This document shows, piece after piece, positions 39,775 through 49,838 of a stretch of DNA of 64,000 nt (position 1 is the stretch's first letter; each line of letters begins with the position of its first letter). Made by a program: the position numbers and the translations under genes. Origin of the DNA: Parapedobacter sp035556095 (GTDB taxonomy: Bacteria; Bacteroidota; Bacteroidia; Sphingobacteriales; Sphingobacteriaceae); assembly GCF_035556095.1 (NCBI RefSeq), contig NZ_DATMFT010000024.1, forward strand, positions 40,083 through 104,082, written 5' to 3'. The notes under the pieces are model-generated. The model was not told the origin of the DNA. It searched no databases and saw nothing but the letters and a program-made list of their open reading frames with translations.

Positions 39775-42700
39775 GAGAAATGAGACGGTTATTAACGTTG
39801 TTTTTTGTCGTTTGTGCGCTTACCAGTGCAGCGCAGACACAGCCTAATCTGCCGAGTGGGGCGCTGCCATACGGTAATCAACTTTTCAAAGATTTGCAGG
39901 GCAACATATGGACGGGCCGCGGGCCATACATAAACTTGGGCAGCTGGCATAATGTGGATTCGTTGCTGGCGTTGAAAGCCGATGCAGCCGCCCTTGCTGA
40001 TTTTTACACACAGTCGCAGATTAATGCTTTTTTGGCGTTGAAAGCGGATGCTAGTGCACTAGATGACTTTTATACGAAGGCTGCGGCTGATGTGTTATTG
40101 GCCGGAAAGGTCGATAAGACGGCAACGATCACTAACTCGGGCGGGCTGGACGTAGGCGGATCGCTGGCCAGCGGCAGTGTGAGCATTGGGCTTAACGACA
40201 CATATCTAAATAACCGCTTCCTGCGCAAGGATGTTGACGATGAAACGGACAACACCCTAACGGTCGCCGATCTGATAGCCGAGGCGGCGGAAGTGACGGA
40301 ACTTCAACTACCATCGTTGGCTACAATGGCCAGCGCTACGGATTTCCTAGTGGTTGACGGCAGCGGGAACGTGGGCAAGAAACAACTGGATGAAGTGAGC
40401 ATCGACATTGCAAATGCTGGCGGCACCACGCAGTTCCCGATAGGGAACAATGAAAAGATTCGCTTTGCTGCGACCGGCGACGCTTCGGTAAGCTTCAACC
40501 CGGCCACGAATACGATTACCTACAACAGCGTACCCGGCAGCGGGACGGGCGGCGTTGTGACATCCGTGTTTGGCCGTGATGGCGGTGTAACGGCCGAGGT
40601 AGGCGACTACTCCACCACGCAGGTAACAGAAGGCACCAATCAATACTTCACGCAGCCCCGGGTGCGGGCCACGCCTATAACCGGCTATGCGGCCACCAAC
40701 AGTGTGATGGTAAGCACCGATAACATTGTGCAGGCACTGGGCAAGGCGCAGGGACAGATCAACGCGCGGGCGCTTGCATCGCGCACGCTGACGGTGAGCG
40801 GCACAGCGGGACGCATAGTGGCTAGCGGCGGGGCGCAGGACATCACGCAAAACAGGGAGTGGACGCTTGATTTAGCACCTAGCGGAATTACGCCCGGAGC
40901 ATATACCAAACCCACCTTTGATGCCTATGGCCGCGCGACTGGGGGAGCTTCGTTAGCAGCTGGTGACATCCCGACTTTGCCAATAAGCAAGGTTACTGGG
41001 TTGCAATCGGCGTTGGACGGAAAAGAAAGTTCATCCAATAAAGCCACTTCTTTCGGCACGCTGAATAATACATTGTTCCCGACCACCCAAGCAGTCGCTA
41101 CCTATGTCGGCTCGCAAATACCCTCGGCTCAGACTCTATATTTAGGTTCGTCGAGCGGCCAAATATCTATCAGCAATGGTAACAGCGTATCGCTATCGTC
41201 ATTGGGCAGAGCGACTGTGATCGATGATATAGTTGAAGGCTGGCCAGCTACTGTAGGTGCAGGGTTGTGGCCATTTTCTAACACAACAGGGTCTACGGGG
41301 TACCCACTCGAAGTAGGAACTGGCATATTATTTAATCGCTTAGGCACAGCGGACTTTCGGCAGTCTTGGATGCTTTGGAAGAGCGGAACATTAAGCGACC
41401 ACACATTACGTGTAAATTTTGGCACAGGGATTAATACATGGTCGGGTTGGATAACATTGGCCGATAGAGACTGGGTAAGCTCACAGATACCTACCATACC
41501 CACTGATTATGTGAATACTACAGGCAATCAATCAGCAATAGCAGGAGTTAAACAATGGGTATCAAATCACAGATGGCAACCGACAAGTGACTTATCTATA
41601 GTTACTGGTGGTGTCGTTGACATAGGGTTCTCGAATGGAAATGGCGCATTCATTAGAGGCGGGCAAAGAACTTCGGCCACTCAATCATTCCTTATAAGAG
41701 GTTACCAAAATAATGGCGTTCAACTAGAACTTAATGAAGGCGGTGTAAACGTACCTGAAAGCGGTACAGCAGGATATTTGATTGGAGGTTCAACAATAGT
41801 GGCCGCTGCTTCGGGTTCTACTGTGCTATCATCACCATCTAACAACGGAGTAGTCTACATATACCCGAATGGCAGAACTAACGCCGTTAACAGGTCTATC
41901 TTTTCATCCACCAACACTACCATAGGCACCTTGACTGGTCCGGGAATTCAATTGGTCACTGCCGATGCAGGTGGGGTATTAGGCCGTACAGCTATGCCAT
42001 CTATAGGTAATGGTACTTTATCGCTAAACACAGGAACCGGTCTTACGGGGACAGCATCATTTACAGCTAATCAAACTGGTAACACCTCATTCACTGTAGC
42101 AACTGCTAGTGGGTATCTAATTCCTACGACTGGAGATATCGGCACTTGGAATACAGCTTACAGTAGGTCATTGACAGATGTATCTTTTAATGCAGCCAAC
42201 GGAAACCTTGTATTACTACGGCAAACTGGCGGCAACTGGACAACTAGCCTAGATGGTAGATACTACATTGATGGCGAACAAGGTATACCCGCGAGAGGAA
42301 GTTTATATCAGGCCACTGCGACTACAGGTGGCAATCAACCTAATTTAGACTTTAACGATTTTGTTTCGCCGGGTTTTTACAAGAATCTAACCGGGCAAGG
42401 GTGGGCTAATAAACCAACTACTGGTACCTATTGGCACTTACAGAATTTACAGTATATAGGAGATAACACTACACAAGTAGTATGGCCTTATAGAGCGAAC
42501 ACAGAAGATATATGGCTGCGTTCGCGCTCAACTGGTACATGGTCCGACTGGTACATGGTCTTTACGACCAGGAATTTCAATCCAGCGAATTACCAAACAA
42601 CCATCACAGGAGCGGCTTCCACTATTGCCAGCAGTGATCTTACCGCTGGTAGAGCTTTAGGTAGCAATGCATCGGGCAAGGTTGTGGTGAGCGCCACCAC

Positions 42701-43322
42701 CACCACAGAACTAGCCTACCTGAGCGGAGCCACATCGAACATTCAGACACAGTTAAACAGTAAAGAAGCCGCTTTCAGCAAGAACACAGCCTTTAACAAG
42801 AATTTCGGTACAGCTGCTGGCACAGTTGCGCAGGGTAATGATTCAAGGATTGTGAACGCAGTACCGAATACCCGGCAAATAAATGGCAAGGCATTATCAG
42901 CGAACGTAACGCTAACGGCTGCGGATGTGTCAGCGGTACCGATTTCAGGCAACGCTACGATAACCGGCACAAAGACCTTCACTAGCCCGGTGAAAGGCGT
43001 TAATGCGACTGCAAATGATGAGTTTGTGACGATGGCGCAGATGAACACTGCCGTGCAGGATAATATCATAAGAGTTGACAGTTTGGCTATGGCAATAACC
43101 GATTCGTCCCTGCCGGCTAATTCGCTTTTAAGCCAAAATTACGCCGTGAGTGGGGTAATTACCAGCGACGTGGTAGTGGTGAATCATGACGGGCCGACGC
43201 AATTGATAGCCTCGGCAAAGGTGTTGACCAGCGGCACCATTACCATTACCATTCACAATCCGTACACCACCAACGTAACGGGGGTGCCGAATGTGAAGTT
43301 TTCGGTGAGAGTAATAAAATAA
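39771..43322 (+). CDS. tail fibre / receptor-binding protein with signal-peptide-like start
   Basis: This 1183-aa protein has repeated short heptad-like blocks near the start (SLLALKADAAALADFYT, AFLALKADASALDDFYT). A collagen-free Ser/Thr/Gly-rich shaft follows. Two pyocin-knob-like blocks (IVEGWPATVGAGLWPFSN...SWMLWKSG and DFVSPGFYKNLTGQGW...DWYMVF) probably bind the receptor. The C-terminus has repeated NGKALSANVTLTAADVSAVP segments. Unusually, the N-terminus looks like a signal peptide (RRLLTLFFVVCALTSAAQ). The central part, about 41.03-42.6 kb, is clearly more AT-rich than both ends, suggesting domain exchange. Confidence 0.8.
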   Translation: MREMRRLLTLFFVVCALTSAAQTQPNLPSGALPYGNQLFKDLQGNIWTGRGPYINLGSWHNVDSLLALKADAAALADFYTQSQINAFLALKADASALDDFYTKAAADVLLAGKVDKTATITNSGGLDVGGSLASGSVSIGLNDTYLNNRFLRKDVDDETDNTLTVADLIAEAAEVTELQLPSLATMASATDFLVVDGSGNVGKKQLDEVSIDIANAGGTTQFPIGNNEKIRFAATGDASVSFNPATNTITYNSVPGSGTGGVVTSVFGRDGGVTAEVGDYSTTQVTEGTNQYFTQPRVRATPITGYAATNSVMVSTDNIVQALGKAQGQINARALASRTLTVSGTAGRIVASGGAQDITQNREWTLDLAPSGITPGAYTKPTFDAYGRATGGASLAAGDIPTLPISKVTGLQSALDGKESSSNKATSFGTLNNTLFPTTQAVATYVGSQIPSAQTLYLGSSSGQISISNGNSVSLSSLGRATVIDDIVEGWPATVGAGLWPFSNTTGSTGYPLEVGTGILFNRLGTADFRQSWMLWKSGTLSDHTLRVNFGTGINTWSGWITLADRDWVSSQIPTIPTDYVNTTGNQSAIAGVKQWVSNHRWQPTSDLSIVTGGVVDIGFSNGNGAFIRGGQRTSATQSFLIRGYQNNGVQLELNEGGVNVPESGTAGYLIGGSTIVAAASGSTVLSSPSNNGVVYIYPNGRTNAVNRSIFSSTNTTIGTLTGPGIQLVTADAGGVLGRTAMPSIGNGTLSLNTGTGLTGTASFTANQTGNTSFTVATASGYLIPTTGDIGTWNTAYSRSLTDVSFNAANGNLVLLRQTGGNWTTSLDGRYYIDGEQGIPARGSLYQATATTGGNQPNLDFNDFVSPGFYKNLTGQGWANKPTTGTYWHLQNLQYIGDNTTQVVWPYRANTEDIWLRSRSTGTWSDWYMVFTTRNFNPANYQTTITGAASTIASSDLTAGRALGSNASGKVVVSATTTTELAYLSGATSNIQTQLNSKEAAFSKNTAFNKNFGTAAGTVAQGNDSRIVNAVPNTRQINGKALSANVTLTAADVSAVPISGNATITGTKTFTSPVKGVNATANDEFVTMAQMNTAVQDNIIRVDSLAMAITDSSLPANSLLSQNYAVSGVITSDVVVVNHDGPTQLIASAKVLTSGTITITIHNPYTTNVTGVPNVKFSVRVIK

Positions 43323-43335
43323 AAATCAGATAATC

Positions 43336-43566
43336 ATGAAAACAATTTGGAAACGCCTGGCGAGCGAAACGCCGAAATTTTGGAATAAACTGGCTTTTTA
43401 CGGCGGTATGTTGACCATTGTGAGTGCGGGCATCATTGGTGCGCCGGATGATATTGCTATCCCGCAGTTTCTTCGGGATGTGGCGAGCTACCTGGCTACG
43501 GCGGGTTTTGTGGCTACGCTACTGGCTAAGGCTACGACTACGGATACTGAGCTGAGTGAAAAATGA
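43336..43566 (+). CDS. small two-helix membrane protein (holin-like)
   Basis: This 76-aa protein has two hydrophobic segments (LAFYGGMLTIVSAGIIGA, about 18-35, and VASYLATAGFVATLLAK, about 49-65). Similar small proteins are called holins in Bacteroidota phages. It is away from the endolysin, beyond the fibre gene, so the phage may have two holin-like genes. It overlaps the following 33-codon gene. Confidence 0.6.
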   Translation: MKTIWKRLASETPKFWNKLAFYGGMLTIVSAGIIGAPDDIAIPQFLRDVASYLATAGFVATLLAKATTTDTELSEK

Positions 43567-43664
43567 TCTTCGGGCGGTACCGGTACAGGCTGAACCTGCG
43601 GGGCCTTGTTTTTTGGGGATATCTGGCTTTGCTGGTGGCTACGGCTTGGTGGCTTTTTGGTTAA
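43563..43664 (+). CDS. 33-aa single-span membrane peptide
   Basis: This short frame overlaps the preceding stop (ATGA). It encodes a basic start (MIFGRYRYRLNLRG) and one hydrophobic helix (LVFWGYLALLVATAWWLF). The coupling to the holin-like gene supports a real partner peptide such as an antiholin, but it could be chance. Confidence 0.45.
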   Translation: MIFGRYRYRLNLRGLVFWGYLALLVATAWWLFG

Positions 43665-43670
43665 TGTGAT

Positions 43671-45734
43671 ATGGATGGGCTTTTTGCAATACGGTACGGG
43701 GATGTGACGCTGGACGTGGCGGAGGGGAGCCGTTTGACGGTGGAGTGGATGAGCGTGCTCTTTAATGAGGATAGCTTATTTGCTGGATCTTACTCCTACC
43801 CTATTTTGTTTCCGCTGACGCCGACGAACAAAGCGGTTTTTACGAATGCGCATGTTTTGGAAAACCGCGGTGCGCGCCGAAAGCTGCAGGTGCTGGTGCA
43901 GCTATATGGCCAGTCGTGGAAGCGGGGAATGCTGGCGTTTGATGTGACGGCGAATGGATATGAGGGGGATTTGCAGATTGATAGCGGGACGGTGGCGGAG
44001 TGGATGCGTGAGCGCTCGCTGGCCAGCGTGTTTACTATTTCCAATAACGGCAAGTTTGCGAAGCACATCCCAGTGAAGGTAAGCAGCACTGAACCTGAGC
44101 GAAAAGCGAAAATACTGGACAGCTGTGAGAATCCGGGGAAATATCCGTGGGTGTTTTTCCCGATGCGGAATGAACTCCGGACGGGTGATTTGGAAGCTTT
44201 ACCGAGCGATGACCCGCCGGACAGTAAACGATATTGGTTTGTGAATGAGTGGGGCGGCGGTTTTTTTACGCCGCAGGTTAACCGCTTGTTTTGCCCGTTT
44301 TTTTACCTGACGTGGGTAATCGGAGAGGTATGCAAGTGGATGGGTTTTGAGGCCACCGGTTCGTTTTTGACTCATCCGGAGGTGCGAACTTGGGTGATTT
44401 ATAACACGGGTATGATTGGGGGTGCTGAATTTAACAACGGATCGCTTGAATTGTACCCCGCCCGGCACCTACCGGGGATGAGCGTGGCGGCTTTTTTAAA
44501 AGCGCTGCGGAATGATTTGAAAGTGGCAATATACTTTGATAGCCACACGCGGAAAGCGCGCTTTGATTTGCCGGATGACGTATTGTCGCGCACGGATGCT
44601 GTGGATGTATCGGCAAGCATTGAGGCGGGGACGATGCGGATAAAGCGTAATGCGGTGGATGGCTACCGCCTGCGGACTATGGTGGATGATGGGGATGAGT
44701 GCTATACGCTGCATCCATACGTGCGCGATTATACTATTGGGCTGAGTGAAACGCCACGCGCGCAGGACTTGCAAACGGGGACTTTGTTTATGTATCGAGG
44801 CCCGATGTACTTGAATGCAACTGCCGAGCACCGGATGCCGTGGGCACGGCAAACGGCTAATATATATGACGAAGCTTACAGGGAGACGGAAGCGTATAAT
44901 CAGCCGGACACGTATGGCCGGAATGATTTTAAGTTGCGCCTGATCGCTTACAAGGGAATGGTGCCCTGGGGAGCGCTGGGCAACAGCGGAATGATACCAT
45001 ACGCTACGTGTGATAACCTGAATGAGCTAGAGGAACCTGCATACGACTACTCGATGCAACCGGGGGGAGCGAGTGGGTGGCTGAGCAAGTTTTGCCTTAC
45101 CTGGTATGAAATGCTATGCAGTACGGAGCCGCTTGATTTTATTGCAAGGCTGGACGTGGCGACGTTCATGCGTTTGTCGCCGCTTCGCAAAATGCTGCTG
45201 GCTGGTGATTCGCGCGCTGTCATACCTGCTCTTCCTGATCGGGTAACGTTTGAGCCTACAGATACGGGGCGCATAGTGGCATGCCGGGTGCTGGCTTATC
45301 CGCATTACAACCGGGGTGCGCTGGCGGAAGATATTGAAGTGGGCTTTTCTGAGGGGGAGGTGGTGGTGCCGGAAATAACGATATACGCGCGGCTGGCGCC
45401 GGAAAATGAGCGATACACGACCAATAAAAGCAAAGAGAAACGAAGGGTGGCGGACGTGGTGCTGTATTTCTACAGGGATAATGCCGGCACGATACCGTAT
45501 AGCGTAACTGCGCTGCCTGTGCGGATACTGAGAAATTATAATAATTCGGGTACGGGTGTTAATGCGGATTTCACGCATGATGTTACCGCCGATGGTGAGC
45601 GGTATGTGGCATTGGTTGGGTGGGAGGTGTATCACTGGATTAAGCCAACGCTTTGGAACCTTTGGCAAAAATATGATGCTCGAACGACGTTTACGCTCGA
45701 TGTGAGCCCGGACGGCAGTTATCAAAAACTATGA
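43671..45734 (+). CDS. tail/baseplate-associated protein
   Basis: This 687-aa protein has a beta-rich N-terminus (GSYSYPILFPLTPTNKAVF) of a type seen in large tail proteins of Bacteroidota siphophages. The rest has no recognised enzyme motif. It precedes the tail-completion and tape measure genes and overlaps the next gene by four bases. A distal-tail or baseplate hub role is inferred from order. Confidence 0.65.
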   Translation: MDGLFAIRYGDVTLDVAEGSRLTVEWMSVLFNEDSLFAGSYSYPILFPLTPTNKAVFTNAHVLENRGARRKLQVLVQLYGQSWKRGMLAFDVTANGYEGDLQIDSGTVAEWMRERSLASVFTISNNGKFAKHIPVKVSSTEPERKAKILDSCENPGKYPWVFFPMRNELRTGDLEALPSDDPPDSKRYWFVNEWGGGFFTPQVNRLFCPFFYLTWVIGEVCKWMGFEATGSFLTHPEVRTWVIYNTGMIGGAEFNNGSLELYPARHLPGMSVAAFLKALRNDLKVAIYFDSHTRKARFDLPDDVLSRTDAVDVSASIEAGTMRIKRNAVDGYRLRTMVDDGDECYTLHPYVRDYTIGLSETPRAQDLQTGTLFMYRGPMYLNATAEHRMPWARQTANIYDEAYRETEAYNQPDTYGRNDFKLRLIAYKGMVPWGALGNSGMIPYATCDNLNELEEPAYDYSMQPGGASGWLSKFCLTWYEMLCSTEPLDFIARLDVATFMRLSPLRKMLLAGDSRAVIPALPDRVTFEPTDTGRIVACRVLAYPHYNRGALAEDIEVGFSEGEVVVPEITIYARLAPENERYTTNKSKEKRRVADVVLYFYRDNAGTIPYSVTALPVRILRNYNNSGTGVNADFTHDVTADGERYVALVGWEVYHWIKPTLWNLWQKYDARTTFTLDVSPDGSYQKL

Positions 45735-46189
45735 TGGATCGTAAGTATGACGTGACGAAGCTGGTGCGCCGTGATACGGTGGATGGGTGGGCGCGGATTG
45801 CGATCGTGGAGTTTCAGAAATCGATCGAGAAAAAGCGTATCGGGGTGACCAGGCAGCTTTACAACTCTTTTAAAAAGCAGCTGGTGGCCGGTGGCGGCGA
45901 TGTGAAGGGGGTGCTGCTGAAATTTTTGATGTATGGCCGTTTCCGCGATATGGGCGTGGGCCGGGGAATGAAGGCTTGGGAACGGGCGACAAACAAGGCG
46001 AACTTGATTGCAGCGAAGCGCTACGGGGCGGATGTCCCCTACTCGCGCCGGATGGCCAAGCGGTGGTACAGCAAAACGAAATGGGCGGAGACGCTACGGC
46101 TGGGGGAGCTGCTGGCGCGTGACCTGGGCGAGGAGATAACGGGCTGGATAGCACAGGAAACGGGCGGTGATGTAACGGTGCGGGTGTAG
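45731..46189 (+). CDS. hypothetical tail-region protein
   Basis: This 152-aa basic protein (FRDMGVGRGMKAWERATNKANLIAAKRYGADVPYSRRMAKRW) resembles virion morphogenesis or tail-completion proteins in style. No family is certain. It ends just before promoter site 6 and the tape measure gene. Confidence 0.6.
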   Translation: MMDRKYDVTKLVRRDTVDGWARIAIVEFQKSIEKKRIGVTRQLYNSFKKQLVAGGGDVKGVLLKFLMYGRFRDMGVGRGMKAWERATNKANLIAAKRYGADVPYSRRMAKRWYSKTKWAETLRLGELLARDLGEEITGWIAQETGGDVTVRV

Positions 46190-46194
46190 CGCTG

Positions 46195-46235
46195 GTGTCC
46201 TTTCCGGGGGCGGCTTTTGTACGTCTTTTTGTTGG
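46195..46235 (+). promoter_or_regulatory. phage structural-gene promoter, site 6
   Basis: GTGTCCTTTC (46195-46204), 22 nt, TTTTGT and three bases precede the ATG at 46236, exactly 41 nt. Confidence 0.75.
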
Positions 46236-49200
46236 ATGGCGAAGACTCGGACGGACACAGAAAGTGTGCTGAAGCTGGTGATTAATGGCCAGCAGGCTAA
46301 GGCATCGGCAAAGGAAATTGAAGATAGCTGGCGGAAGGTACGCGCTGAGCTTAAAAATATGCGCGAAGAGGACAACCCTCGACTCTACGCGGAGAAAACC
46401 AAACAGGTTGAAAAACTTAAACAGGCGCTTGACGAATCTCGACGGGCGTTGAATGGCAACGCTACCGCTGCCAAAACTTTTAAATCTTCCATGCAGGATA
46501 TCGCCAAGGGTGTTTTCGCTGGTAATATGTACCAGCGGGGATTTGACTTATTGGTGAAAGGTGTGACGGGCTTCATAACCAAAAACGCGGAGCTGAGCGA
46601 CATTATGGGCGGGGTGATGAAAACAACTGGCCTGACGGGGGATGCGGTGGACCGGCTGAATGAGCGTTTTAAAAAATTCGATTCGCGCACGGCGAATACG
46701 CAGCTGATGAACTTAGCACAGGTGGCGGGTAAGCTGGGGATAACTGCGGAGCGTGATGTGGAGGGCTTTGTGCGGGCGGCGGACCGCATAGGCGTGGCAC
46801 TGGGTGAGGACCTTGGCGGCGTGGAAGAAAGTATCAACAGCTTGGGAAAGCTGACGGATATTTTTAAGCTAAAGGATCGGTTTGGCATCGAGGAATCTTT
46901 GATGCGCGTGGGTAGTGCGATCAATACGCTGGGCGCGAGTGGTACGGCGGCTGAAAAGAACTTGGTGGACTTTGCGCAGCGGATGGCGGGTATTGCTCCA
47001 GCCGCGGGGATATCGCTACCGGCCGTGCTGGGGCTTGCGGCGACGGCGGATGAGCTGGGGCAAAGCATGGAAAGTAGTAGTACGGCTATTGGCCAGTTTA
47101 TCCTCCAGCTGGGTAAGGATGTGCCGAAATATGCGAAGATAGCGGGGATGAGCGTTGCGGATTTTTCCAAGCTGCTGCGTGAGGATGCGATGGAGGCGTT
47201 TACGCGGGTGCTGGAGGGTTCTAAAACGGCTGGGGGCGGCGTGGCTGCGCTGGCGAAAAACATGGGGGTAATGGAGGTGAGCGGCGCGCGTGGTGTGGCG
47301 GCGCTGGGGGCGCTGGCGGAACGCACGGACTTGCTGCGGAGGCGGGTGCAGGAAGGCGCGGAGGCGTTTGATGAAAACACGTCTATCATGGCGGAGTTCA
47401 ACAACATGAACACGACGCTCGCGGCGAACTTGGAAAAAATACAGAACCGGCTGGCGCAGCTATGGGAGCATAGTGGGCTGCGGCAGTGGTTTACGGATTT
47501 GACGGGGGCGCTGGTGGATAACCGTAGCGCAGTGGAGAAAGCTATCGGTGAGTATGAGAATGCTCGCAGTGAAATGCGGGCGATGGATAGGGATTTGGTG
47601 CCGCTGATTGATCGATATGAGGAGCTTACGGCTAAAGGGGAGCTCACGGAGGCGGAACACCAGGAATTGCATAAGATCATCGTTAAACTTTCTGAAGAAT
47701 ACCCGATTGCGATAAGCCAGGTGGATGCGTATGGGAACGCGCTGGCGATGAATACGGACATTTTGCGCGGCAACGTGGAAGAGCACCGGAATTACCTGCG
47801 CTTTATTAATGAAAAGGCGATTGCTGAGGCGAAGGATCACCAAGCGGAATTGAAGCGGCGCAAAGAGCGGATTGAGTCTGTTTTGAATGAAAGGAAGGTT
47901 ACGGAGTTTCAGGGCTTATCTGCCTATGATCGTAGCGGTGGCCAGCTGGTGACGCGGGATATGACTAATGAGGAGTTGAAGGCGAAACGGGCGGAGCTGG
48001 AGGATGTGGTAAACGATATCCGAGCGCTGGACACGCAGATGGGCATGCTGGGTGAGGATACGCTGGGTGTGTTCAGGCAGATTGAAGGCAAGTATTCGCA
48101 GGGGGCGCTGGATAGCGTGGAAAAGATTACCAAGCGGATAGAGGAGCTGACGGAAGCGCGAAAAAATGCGGATGCGGGTAGCCAGGCTTATATGGAAGCG
48201 GAGGCGGGCATTGCTCAGCTTACCGCAAGGTTGGACGCAATGAACGGTGGCGATGCGCCAGGCGGTACTGGTGGTGGCGGGAAAACCAAAGAGCAGGAGA
48301 AGGCTGAAAAGGATGCTGAGCGAAAACGGGAAAAGGCGAAAAAAGACTACGAAAAATTGCTGAACGATTTTGGGGCGCTGGACGCTGCGCGGTTGCTGGA
48401 TCTGATGGGAAAAAGTAAGCGCGAGGTAGAGGAGAGTAATGCGAAGTACCAAAAGCTGATTGACCAGCACAGGGATTTTCTGAAGCAGGAGGGTGTTACT
48501 GATGAGCAGCGAGCTGAGATAGAAAAAAAGATCGGTGAGCTGGAGGTGAACCAAAAGACTGCGAGCGATGCGATTAAAGTACGGCAGGAAAAAGAGTACT
48601 TGGCTAAAATCGAATCGCTGCGGGTGGGGCTGGCGAATAAGCATGCTAGTGAGCTGGATAAAGAGAAAGCTCGGATAAATGCTTTTTACGATAAGCTGGT
48701 AGACGAAAACCGTGAGAATGCGGAGGTGGTGGAGGATTTGAATAAGGCGCGGGCACGGGATATCACGGATGCGGAGATACGCGAGGCGGAGCGGTTGAAG
48801 CGCGAAAAGGAACGGCTGGAGGCGGAGTATCTGCGGGGTGGCATGAGTGGCTATGAAAAGCGGCTGGCAGATATTAACGCGAAGTATGATGCGGAGGTGG
48901 AGGCGCTTCGCAAAAAGTATAACCAGGAGTTGCAACTAAGCCAGGAGTTTCAGGATGCACTGGCGGCGATTGATCAGGGACGGCGCGACGCGGTGAAGGC
49001 GCTGGATGAGGAGGAACTGGAAAAGAAGATTGAACTGGCGGTACGGGGCGCGGAAATCATTAGCGATGCTGTTTTTCAGATTTCCGGAAACAACCGAAAG
49101 GCCGAAAGTGATGCCAAGCTGGAGCAGTTGCGAAAAGAGCGCGAGGCGGAGCTTAGTAATAAAAGCCTAACCGAAACTCAGAAAAAAGCTATCAACGATA

Positions 49201-49838
49201 AGTATGATAAGCTGGAAAAGGCGGAAAAAAGAAGGGCCTGGCAGGCACAGAAAAAAGCGGACATTGCCCAGGCTATTATTGCTACTGCGCTGGGGGTGGC
49301 TAAGTCGATACCGAACTGGATACAGATGGGTATCGCGGCGGCGGCGGGCGCGGCGCAGGTGGCTATTATATCGGCGCAGAAGCCGCCAACATTTGGCAAG
49401 GGTGGTATGGTGCCGGATGGTAGCAGCCACGCGCAAGGGGGCATTGATCTGTGGGATAGGCGACGGAGGCGTATTATCGGAAATATTGAGGGTGGTGAGC
49501 CGATACTGAGCAGGGAAACTTATCGTAATAATCGCGAGATTGTAGATGAGCTGCTGTATAGCAGCATGCGCCGTGATGGCGCGGCGATAAGGTTGAACCC
49601 TGATTTGATTGATGCGGACAGGGCGGTGCGCAATGGCGGATCGGTAGCCGCGCGGGTGGAGGCACCGGTGGTGAATGTGGCCGCTCCAAACGTGGATTTG
49701 CGTGGGTTGGAGAATGTAGTTGGCCAGCTGGTGGATGTTGTGCAGGATGCGGAGGGTAGGCCGGTGGTGATTTCTTACCGGGCGTTGCAGGATGCGAATG
49801 AGCGGGTGGGACGGATTACGAATGGCGTGGATGCCTAG
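46236..49838 (+). CDS. phage tail tape measure protein (TP901 type)
   Basis: This 1200-aa protein has an N-terminal TP901-like core (ELSDIMGGVMKTTGLTGDAVDRLN, then repeated small-residue helices such as TLGASGTAAEKNLVDFAQRMAGIAPAAGISL). A very long coiled coil follows (about residues 400-920). A hydrophobic helical segment lies near 1010-1050 (IAQAIIATALGVAKSIPNWIQMGIAAAAGAAQVAII), then a short C-terminal domain. By the usual rule of about 0.15 nm per residue the tail would be near 180 nm. It lies downstream of the fibre genes, which is atypical. Confidence 0.92.
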   Translation: MAKTRTDTESVLKLVINGQQAKASAKEIEDSWRKVRAELKNMREEDNPRLYAEKTKQVEKLKQALDESRRALNGNATAAKTFKSSMQDIAKGVFAGNMYQRGFDLLVKGVTGFITKNAELSDIMGGVMKTTGLTGDAVDRLNERFKKFDSRTANTQLMNLAQVAGKLGITAERDVEGFVRAADRIGVALGEDLGGVEESINSLGKLTDIFKLKDRFGIEESLMRVGSAINTLGASGTAAEKNLVDFAQRMAGIAPAAGISLPAVLGLAATADELGQSMESSSTAIGQFILQLGKDVPKYAKIAGMSVADFSKLLREDAMEAFTRVLEGSKTAGGGVAALAKNMGVMEVSGARGVAALGALAERTDLLRRRVQEGAEAFDENTSIMAEFNNMNTTLAANLEKIQNRLAQLWEHSGLRQWFTDLTGALVDNRSAVEKAIGEYENARSEMRAMDRDLVPLIDRYEELTAKGELTEAEHQELHKIIVKLSEEYPIAISQVDAYGNALAMNTDILRGNVEEHRNYLRFINEKAIAEAKDHQAELKRRKERIESVLNERKVTEFQGLSAYDRSGGQLVTRDMTNEELKAKRAELEDVVNDIRALDTQMGMLGEDTLGVFRQIEGKYSQGALDSVEKITKRIEELTEARKNADAGSQAYMEAEAGIAQLTARLDAMNGGDAPGGTGGGGKTKEQEKAEKDAERKREKAKKDYEKLLNDFGALDAARLLDLMGKSKREVEESNAKYQKLIDQHRDFLKQEGVTDEQRAEIEKKIGELEVNQKTASDAIKVRQEKEYLAKIESLRVGLANKHASELDKEKARINAFYDKLVDENRENAEVVEDLNKARARDITDAEIREAERLKREKERLEAEYLRGGMSGYEKRLADINAKYDAEVEALRKKYNQELQLSQEFQDALAAIDQGRRDAVKALDEEELEKKIELAVRGAEIISDAVFQISGNNRKAESDAKLEQLRKEREAELSNKSLTETQKKAINDKYDKLEKAEKRRAWQAQKKADIAQAIIATALGVAKSIPNWIQMGIAAAAGAAQVAIISAQKPPTFGKGGMVPDGSSHAQGGIDLWDRRRRRIIGNIEGGEPILSRETYRNNREIVDELLYSSMRRDGAAIRLNPDLIDADRAVRNGGSVAARVEAPVVNVAAPNVDLRGLENVVGQLVDVVQDAEGRPVVISYRALQDANERVGRITNGVDA

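Noticed and set aside
46385..47773. Long minus-strand open frame (462 codons) opposite the tape measure gene
   Set aside because: It is a shadow of the strongly biased codons of the real gene and its product is Ser/Ala low-complexity. The same applies to 38173-39510 opposite the tail protein gene.
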